DNA of 64,000 bases, from contig OW386293.2 of the NCBI GenBank assembly GCA_936432065.2, forward strand, positions 26,858,234 through 26,922,233. The letters are read 5' to 3'. The DNA is from Rutpela maculata. Its lineage: Eukaryota; Arthropoda; Insecta; Coleoptera; Cerambycidae. Made by a program: the position numbers and the translations under genes. Shown here piece by piece: positions 57,160 to 64,000 of this stretch (within the stretch, counting starts at the first letter, position 1; each line of letters begins with the position of its first letter). The notes under the pieces were generated by a model that was not told where the DNA came from, ran no database searches, and saw only the letters and a list, made by a program, of their open reading frames with translations.

Positions 57160-59063
57160 ATATTGTTATTGAAAATTGCACTATCTGCTGGAATACAAAA
57201 AGGCAAGTCTCAATGGCAGTTTCGTCAACAGAAGCTGAATATATGGGTTTGTTTGAAGCCGTTAAAGAGGCATTGTGGTTAAAATCTTTAGCAACCAGTA
57301 AGTATAAATATAGATATATAAAACCAATTATTATATATGAAGATAATAATGGTTGTATAAGCATTGAAAATAACACAGCCCCACAAAAAAAAAAAAAGTT
57401 CAGACCAGCGAACCAGACCCATGTATCCCCATGTATTTTCGGTCGCTGAATCCGAATCCGAGGTCAAAAAAATTCGTACACCCCCAAAATCTTAAGCTGG
57501 AGCCAAAAAACACCCCTGGACTGGGGTAAAAAGAATATTAAGCTACGAGAATAGTTGTTACATCCTAATCTATCGAATTATACAAATTAAGGTTAAACAG
57601 CAGCGTACATACAACAGATATGAAACACACCCCCAGGGAGGGGTGAGAAATCGATCGAAAACATCAATGAGTACTGAAAAAGCTCGAAATGTCAAAATTT
57701 TGTTAAAGTGATAACAAACTTCATCAGGTCCAACGTAATCTTCATAAACTGCCCCTATAGGGTTGAGAACAACCTCCTTCAAGTTTAAAGGACACGAGAA
57801 AAACAAGAAAAAACGTAAAATCCAACAGGATTTCTATTTTCATGAATGCTATGATTGGCTGAAATTGCTTAGTACTCTAAAATAGAACTAGAAACTTACG
57901 TATCATTAACGCCCTACAGTGTCAACCCTCAGAGAGTGTGAAAACTACCCCCTAAACTAAAAGTTACAGTATAAAAATGTAGTGTAAAAATTCGAAACAC
58001 CTGCGTTGTGTGGAAGTGAGAAGAAACTAGACTATGTTCGACACTATGCTTGAAAACCAGCCCCACGGGGTTGCGAGATACCACCCCTATATCTGTAGGA
58101 TGCTGGAAAAACAGAGAGAAACTAACCGGATTTACATTTTTATGCTATGATTAGCAAAAATCGTGATGCACACTTCCAGTGTCCTACGGATATGGAGGTA
58201 GCATCTCGCAACCCCATGGGGGTGGTTTTCAAGCACAGCGCCGAACATAGTCTAGTTTCTTCTCACTTCCACACAACGTAGGTATTTCGAATTTTTATAG
58301 AAGTCACTGTAACTTTTTATAGATAAATCTTACATAGGGGGTAGTTTTCACACCATCTGAGGGTTGACACTGTAGGGCGTTGATGGTACGTAAGTTTCTA
58401 GTTCTATTTTAGAGTACTACGCAAAATAGAAATCCTGTCGGATTTTACATTTTCTTTGTTTTGTGTCCATTAAACTTAAGGGTGGTTGTTCTCAACCCTA
58501 TGCGGGCAGTTTATGAAGATTACGTCGGATCTGATGCACTTTAACAAAACTTAGACCTTTCGAGCTTTTTCAACAGTCACTGCTGTTTTGGATCGATGTT
58601 TTTATAAATGGGGGCTAGTTTTCACCCTTCACTGGGGGTGTGTTTCATATCTATTGTATGTACGCTGCTTTTTAACCTTAATTTGTATAATTCGATAGAT
58701 TAGGATGTAACAACTATTCTCGTAGCTTAATATTCTTTTTACCCCAGTCCAGGGGTGTTTTTTGGCTCTAGCTCAAGATTTTGGGGGTGTACGAATTTTT
58801 TTGACCTCGGATTCGGATTCAGCGACCGAAAATACATAGGGATACATGGGTCTGGTTCGCTGGCCTGAACTTTTTTTTTTTTGTGGGGCTGTGTAATCCG
58901 ACAAGTGATAAGAGATCTAAACACATAGACATCAAGTATCATTTTTCAAGAGAAGAAGTTGAGAAAAATGTAATTAAAGTAAATTATGTTCCCACAGGTA
59001 GCAGATATGCTTACCAAGCCGTTGCCACCATTGAAATTCCTTGAATTTAGAACTAGAATAGGT
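57160..59063 (+). pseudogene. Copia RNase H fragment, split by a fold-back element
   Basis: The first part (57160-57373) shows the Copia landmarks VSMAVSSTEAEYMG, ALWLKSL and YEDNNGCISIENN. The second (58894-59063) shows RSKHIDIKYHFSREEV and, after a frame change, QVADMLTKPLPPLKF. The fold-back insertion with its TAA duplication interrupts the frame between them; taking the insertion and one TAA out puts both parts back in register. A frame change near 58995 and the missing upstream domains mean the copy is inactive. Confidence 0.85.
57374..58893. mobile_element. Fold-back element with CACAGCCCC ends and TAA target duplication
   Basis: Arms 57374-58107 and 58173-58893 are inverted copies of about 730 bases around a 65-base spacer. 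Ends are CACAGCCCCACAAAA and the complement; TAA flanks both sides (57371-57373 and 58894-58896). The first 120 bases of each arm (CATGTATTTTCGGTCGCTGA, GAATCCGAGGTC) resemble the 130-bp units of 19417-20562. There is no coding DNA. CAC-type ends with a 3-bp duplication fit CACTA or PIF/Harbinger-like non-autonomous elements; I cannot decide between them. Confidence 0.85.
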
Positions 59064-59252
59064 TTAGAGTAAGTTAAATGGTCTGATTAGGTTTCTCTGG
59101 GTTTTCCCTGATCCTAGCAACGAATGTTGGACCAAATTTTATTAATCTCCCAGATTGCACAAGGTAGGTATTTAGGCAATAAATAGTTTCTGTTAGTAAA
59201 ATGTATAATGTTACTATAGTTAATATTTTTTGATTAATTTTTGAGGGGGGCG

Positions 59253-59530
59253 TGTTCGAGAATAAATGATAACTCAACAAAAATCAATCAAAGTGTTTAT
59301 AAACGTTCAGCTCATTGTAGATATTGTTACTTTAAGATGACTAAGAGCACGAGACAGCTTTATGAGCGGCATATGTATAAAAAAAATGCTAAGTAAGATT
59401 TAACTAATTATATATTTTTTAGTTTAGTTGATACTGAGCGTTTACTAATATTAGGTGTATCTTCCTAGTGCTTAATTTTTAATTAACGAATAAAAGGTGA
59501 ATTCAAAGTAAAACAACAGTGTTTTAATCT
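59253..59530 (+). repeat. 3' LTR of the Copia remnant
   Basis: It starts TGTTCGAG directly after the purine tract. A polyadenylation-type AATAAA lies near 59488. The right boundary is approximate because no target duplication was identified. Confidence 0.6.
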
Positions 59531-59591
59531 GGACCTTCTTTTTATATAACCAATACGATAATTTAGCAAAGGGTTACAGGTATGAATTATT

Positions 59592-60506
59592 ACACTCAAA
59601 GAAATAGTATGGGTAAATTCAACAAAAAAAAAAATAGTTAACTAACAATATCGTTCATTTTGTTAAACTAAATTATATTGATGGTATTTTTAAACAAGAG
59701 GTGGTTGTTATTTTAATTAATAAAAAGTTGTACAACAAAACAAACATTAACTTAAAAAATAAATGAATAAGACTATTATTTTTTTCGTCTGACTATTATT
59801 TTGTTGAATTCTGTCAAATTAAACTAGATAATAATATATTTTATTTTTAACTATTATCGAATTGTAATTCTAACCCAGTATTAGTTCGCTGTATTATTGT
59901 ATTTGGTAGACAAATCAATATTATTGTCGTCTTCTAGAAGTTCTAAAAGAATTACCATAAAATTTGCTTGCTTACCACGTAGTCTATTACAGAAATTATT
60001 CCCAGATGACGCCACATACAAATCACTGACAATAATCAATCATGCATTATCTTATACTCTTATGAATTTATAGAAAATTAATAACATGATTGCAATGTTC
60101 AAATTCTCTTAGGGATCATCGATATATTTGGATGGATCTTATAAACGATCTCTAATCTTTGGTTTGGGTGGTCTGATGTCTCAATACTGAGATTTTGGCT
60201 AACCAAAAAAAACTTCATCATACAATAAAGTGTAGATCAAAATAAAAATTAGTTGGTGAACAAAAAACAAAGTCGTTGTACTATTTAATTGTAGACCAAA
60301 TTGAAAATGGTTAGTGAACATAAAAAAATGTCATTGTACTATTATTAATTTTTACAAGAAGATATGATTATTAAACCACTATTTGTTTACGAAAACAAAT
60401 AAAGTTGTATGGCTATTCTTTTCTGATTGATTTAACTATGAAACTAGATAGGCGCGATTTCATATGCTCTTTTTGGTTGAGTTTACCTATCATTTTCTTT
60501 GAGTGT
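59592..60506. mobile_element. TIR element with ACACTC/GAGTGT ends, copy 2
   Basis: ACACTCAAAGAAA at the left and TTTCTTTGAGTGT at the right; imperfect similarity of the ends extends to about 32 bases. The body matches 51385-52690 closely except for the internal duplication found there. It is 915 bp with no coding sequence. Confidence 0.8.
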
Positions 60507-61011
60507 ACTAAGAAACTTATAATAAATTATTCATAATAATTGATTAATATGTATTCCTAAAACTTCTTAGTATAGGGACGAAATTCAATTTAAAAACAAA
60601 TTTAACAAAGGTGAATTGTTCGTAACTTTTTGATCAATTAAAATTATTCCTAAGATTTTTAGTTTATTAATTTCTAAAGACTCTAATAAATTTAATTTTG
60701 ATCTTTTATTTTCAAAATTATGACCGTTTGTCCTATATATACTTTTGGGCAAGAACGTTAACTTATAGACTCCTGACTGGTTATCCTTATTAGTTTTGTC
60801 CTCATTGTTTTTTATTAATTTTCCCGGCGAATTAGACGTTTTGTAAGCAATGTTGCAATGTCGTTAATATGGATTTTTATCAAGTAAAGGTCGAATCAAT
60901 TAACTATTTAAAACCTTTAAATCTTAACTCAACAAAAATCAATCAATTTATATGACAATAAACTATACAGAGCCCAGCAGGTACGGTTCTTAAGGGAAAT
61001 ATTTTCGGATA
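60507..61011. other. No gene; a short LTR-like scrap
   Basis: TTAACTCAACAAAAATCAAT at about 60926 repeats part of the Copia LTR start. Otherwise unassigned. Confidence 0.4.
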
Positions 61012-61013
61012 TA

Positions 61014-61931
61014 CAGAATGTCACAGAAAATTGTGACACCTTTGAAGTAAGTCTTTCAAATTTTATATTGCACGCCTCGCTGGGGTGTGCTCTATTCTCG
61101 GCGGCTATTAGTAATTATTCTTCCATTTAACTCGCTATAACTTAAGAACTGATCTGAAATTTTTACCGTATTATCACCACAGATTTTTAAAAAAATGTGT
61201 TAACATGAATATCGAATTTTAGTAAATGTAGAAAATATGATTTTCTTTCTAAGGCTATTCCGATAAAATGTGAGAATTTGCTGTGGTAAATATAGCAAGC
61301 TGTAATTTTTTTATCTCTCGAAATAGATACCAAGTTTATCGAGGACAAATACAGATGAAGAATGGAGGCGACTCTTCTATTTGAAACTTTTTCTAGTATT
61401 AACGATTTCCACGAAAACCATCTTCGCGGATGAACAATGCAGAAAACGGTGTAATGTTAGTCTCTTCATTTATTTATCAGAAAGGAGTCTTATTGAAATT
61501 AATTATTATCAGTCTTGTAGTTTAGTTGTAGTAAACAATTATTTATAACAACATTTACAATAAACACACTAAGCGCCGACTTAGGTCAATCTGTAAAACT
61601 AGTTTTCCTGCGATTACGTTTCAAGAAATTGATTTATTATAATTAATAGTCTCATAGCTCGTATAAAAGAGTGATTCTTTTTCATTTTCAAGTAAATAAA
61701 TGCTTTCCTGTCAGTTTCTTACATGAAATTATTTTCTTATTATTTTTTAACAGTAATTTTGTTTTTGAATTGAACATCTCACGATGAGTTATAAAGACAA
61801 TGAAAAAAGTGGTACAATTTTTAGAGAGATTTGATCAGTCGAACGTTGATAGAAATATTTTATTTATTAAGTGAAATTTTATATCTAGTTTCTTTGTGTT
61901 TTTAGTAGTTCCGAATTTGTGTGACACCCTG
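61014..61931. mobile_element. Mariner-type MITE with CAGGGTGTCACA-like ends
   Basis: The left end CAGAATGTCACAGAAAATTG and the right end (complement CAGGGTGTCACACAAATTC) are bordered by TA (61012-61013 and 61932-61933). It is 918 bp without coding sequence. The left end has two changes in the usual CAGGGTG. Confidence 0.6.
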
Positions 61932-61933
61932 TA

Positions 61934-62519
61934 TATTTTCACTAGTTTTATAGTTAATTTATAAGTTTGTCCTCTTATATTACACTATTTAGCGTAAGTA
62001 GTGACGTACCAGACATACATATATGTAACCCTATTGGCAAATAAACTGAAACTTATTTTATAACTAAACGGTTCCATTGAATTTCCAAGTGCGTCTTTAT
62101 TAGTATTTAACTAATTTAACAGCTCACAAAAAAGAATACATGAATCATATTCCGCCACTGGAGAAACCTATCCACTCACACACCCTATTTCAAAAGTCAT
62201 TCATTCCCACGGATTTCAATTGAAAAGTGTATGGTGGTGTGTTGTTCTCACGGAGCAGGATGCAACGGCGGGGATGTATGACGGCAGACGCATCGACAGG
62301 CAGACCAACAGTTCATATGGGAGAGAACGGGGCGAATGTACCTGCTATAATTATCGCTTAATTCATTAGTTACAGGTACCTGCTTGTAAATGAGCGTCAT
62401 TTGTTTATTTATTTAACTTCTACTATTCCACAATATGTCACCAATTGAGGAATGGGTACAATACAGATTTATAACTAGAAAGGGTACCATAGAGATGAGC
62501 ATTATATTCTTGGCAGGCA
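61934..62519. other. No gene recognised
   Basis: Mixed-composition DNA; 62200-62340 is less AT-rich but shows no readable protein family. Confidence 0.4.
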
Positions 62520-63075
62520 GCAGTTTATTGCACCTTTTATATAACTGTTGCACATTCTATGGGATATTCTTCGCAATTTTTTAAAAGTAATCCTGTTTTT
62601 GACTTATAAATTAAGATCCCTTCCTGTAACATCTTCCTATTCACTTTAAATCGATAACTTCTGCAATTAGAGATGATATATGGATTACAGGAGGCGTTGT
62701 AGATTGCCATCATTTTTGATTTCTAGAAATCTAATTATTTTTAATCAAGTAAATAGGTTAGTTTCTTTTAAGTGAAGGCCTCCAAACCTCCCCTTCTAGC
62801 TTTTCCAAACCTTACCTACACTGAGATGGCGCAAAACTAAAAAAAGAACACTGTCAACTTTATATAAAAAAATAATACTACATTAAAATCTCTATCACCA
62901 TGTAGAAACTACTAGCCCTTGCAATCATATAACAATATTATTTCTCTATTTGGATATTACTTTAATAAATTAAAATTATTTAAATATTATTTACTATATT
63001 TTTAGAAATTACATAAAAAAAGTAATAAAAAAGTCAACATTAACTAACCTGGGTCTTGAACCCACGACCCTTGAA
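62520..63075 (-). mobile_element. tRNA-like repeat element, 3' part, minus orientation
   Basis: It matches the 3' part of 38310-38895 in reverse: ATAACTGTTGCACATTCTAT and GATATTCTTCGCA near 62540-62577, and a B box on the minus strand (GGGTTCAAGACCC, 63048-63060). It ends at ATTGCGATG, the anticodon-equivalent position, where an AAG microsatellite and retroposon DNA begin. Confidence 0.6.
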
Positions 63076-63291
63076 TTGCGATGAAGAAGAAGAAGAAGAA
63101 AAATAAATTTATTTATAGTTACAATACAATATATGCTTCGAACTCTAGCCCTGAGCTAGCCAGACAACCACGGTGCGCAGTGCCATGGTGGTTGTAGGGG
63201 GCAGGTCGGGGCAGGTCCGGTTCGGTTCGGTTTAACGACAATGAAACAATAATAAAAAGGTTAAAAACCCCTATCCGCCTATGGCGGATTT
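63076..63291 (-). mobile_element. Retroposon 3' end with (CTT)n tail, related to 29303-32837
   Basis: Plus-strand AAGAAGAAGAAG then AAAATAAATTTATTTATAG, CCAGACAACC, GGGGCAGGTC, CTATCCGCC and GGCGGATTTAAA. The related sequence at 29303-29491 plus 32433-32460 has the same order. It contains the unoccupied CTATCCGC site (63271-63278). Confidence 0.6.
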
Positions 63292-63955
63292 AAAAACCGC
63301 TGCCTAAGGAATCACTACTTCCATATCCAGGCTTCCTATCCAAGTCTCTTACAACGAAAATATATATTTGCACTCCAATATGTGGAAATAATTGTTTATG
63401 GAACTTTAATTGTATAATTTTGAAATCGTGTACTCCAAAAACCCGTAAAATTATATGCCACATCAGTAGTGCTGGTGGAGGTGGGGAGTGAATGAAGTGA
63501 AAAAGATTCGTGATGACTGTACACACACCAAATCACAATATTTTTTCACCCGCTTTAATGATGGGGTGGGGGTCGTAATGGGGGTGGCTAATGCCAAAAT
63601 TTTTCTTGAGACCTTAGTTTCTCTTATATTTATCAAATACCAATTTCATGGACCCTTACTTGAATCATTTAGCCGCAATTTACCTCTCAACTCTTCAACG
63701 GAATAGGGTCAAAATATAATCTAGTTCCAGATCTCGTTAAAATACATCCGTGTGCCATATTTTAAGTCAGTATCTTAAACGGTTCCAGAGTAATCGTGAG
63801 CACCAAAAAATTACAAGACCAACAGACAGAATTTTTTTTTTTTTTTGGTTAAACTTAAAATATTGACGTTCCATGTCATTCTAAATCTATTTGAACAATA
63901 GCAGTTTCCAAAAATTATTTTTGCCTTAGTATACTTCCACTGGATGTGGAAGTAA
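63292..63955 (+). mobile_element. HINE/DINE-1-like element, copy D
   Basis: AAAAACCGCTGCCTAAGGAA start, ACTTCCATATCCAG motif, GGGGTGGGGGT centre, TCTTAAACGGTTCCAGAGTA, and the 3' palindrome ACTTCCACTGGATGTGGAAGT. The GACA tract is reduced to CAGACAGA. Confidence 0.8.
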
Positions 63956-64000
63956 TACGCAGAAAATGGCATGACAAAGAAAATATAAAAAATCATTGTT

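Larger units (their letters stand above)
57092..59530 (+). mobile_element. Internally deleted Copia LTR retrotransposon remnant
   Basis: A 5' LTR start (TGTTGGAGTATAAATG, 57092) shares about 70 bases with the 3' LTR start at 59253 (TGTTCGAGAATAAATG), then jumps directly to the RNase H region, so most of the LTR and the whole gag, protease, integrase and RT region were deleted. A purine tract GAGGGGGGCG (59243-59252) precedes the 3' LTR, as expected. A fold-back element splits the RNase H region. Confidence 0.8.

Overview
The window looks like the genome of an arthropod, most likely an insect with a large, AT-rich, repeat-filled genome. I cannot fix the order. The evidence is the repeat content: CR1/L2-like, jockey-like and RTE-like LINEs, a Tc1/mariner transposase remnant, a hAT element with an 8-bp target duplication, a Copia remnant, a 5S-rRNA-derived SINE, Helentron-associated (HINE/DINE-1-like) elements with a GACA/GTCT microsatellite, many fold-back elements, and two gene fragments from multi-copy arthropod protein families. 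I see no prokaryotic gene organisation and no complete, convincing single-copy host gene.

Layout. 0-6.3 kb: the C-terminal end of an uncharacterised multi-copy protein, then a Tc1/mariner-type element (TA-flanked, TIRs of about 450 bp) with a LINE nested inside its left TIR boundary. 6.9-18.1 kb: an inverted-repeat element, a minus-strand hAT-like transposase pseudogene, a 1.5-kb fold-back element, a minus-strand LINE, and a Tc1-like TIR element holding an RTE-like LINE scrap. The fold-back, LINE and Tc1-like element lie between two inverted arms ending GGACCCCGCAC. 19.4-25.5 kb: a fold-back built from 130-bp units, a long inverted repeat with a HINE inside, and a second HINE. 25.8-27.2 kb: a minus-strand pseudogene of an uncharacterised family with a recognisable intron. 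29-33.3 kb: four levels of nesting. A tRNA-like element is split by a retroposon, which is split by a hAT element, which holds a MITE and a HINE. 35.3-37.5 kb: an RT pseudogene split by a near-perfect 1.2-kb palindrome flanked by 12-bp direct repeats. 38.3-44.8 kb: an intact tRNA-like element, a LINE with an (AT)n expansion in its coding region, and a jockey-like LINE carrying small hairpin elements and a 5S-derived SINE. 46.3-48.5 kb: inverted arms of about 400 bp around a cysteine-rich gene fragment, then a 150-bp (TA)n tract. 49.8-50.9 kb: a tyrosine recombinase pseudogene. 51.1-55.3 kb: a HINE cut by a TIR element and then by a LINE with a 591-codon open RT frame. 57.1-59.5 kb: a Copia remnant split by a fold-back element with a TAA duplication. 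59.6-64.0 kb: more TIR elements and another retroposon/HINE stack.

The useful content is the insertion history. In several places the target duplication or the reading frame across the junction fixes the insertion point to the base, and one paralogue in the window supplies an empty site. Of the reverse transcriptase and transposase frames, only the one at 53453-55228 is open over most of its length, and it lacks an endonuclease. I found no clear new biological system. The best candidates for novelty are the palindromic insertion at 35671-36927, two retroposon insertions at what appears to be the same anticodon-equivalent position of a tRNA-like element, and the CACAG-ended fold-back family.
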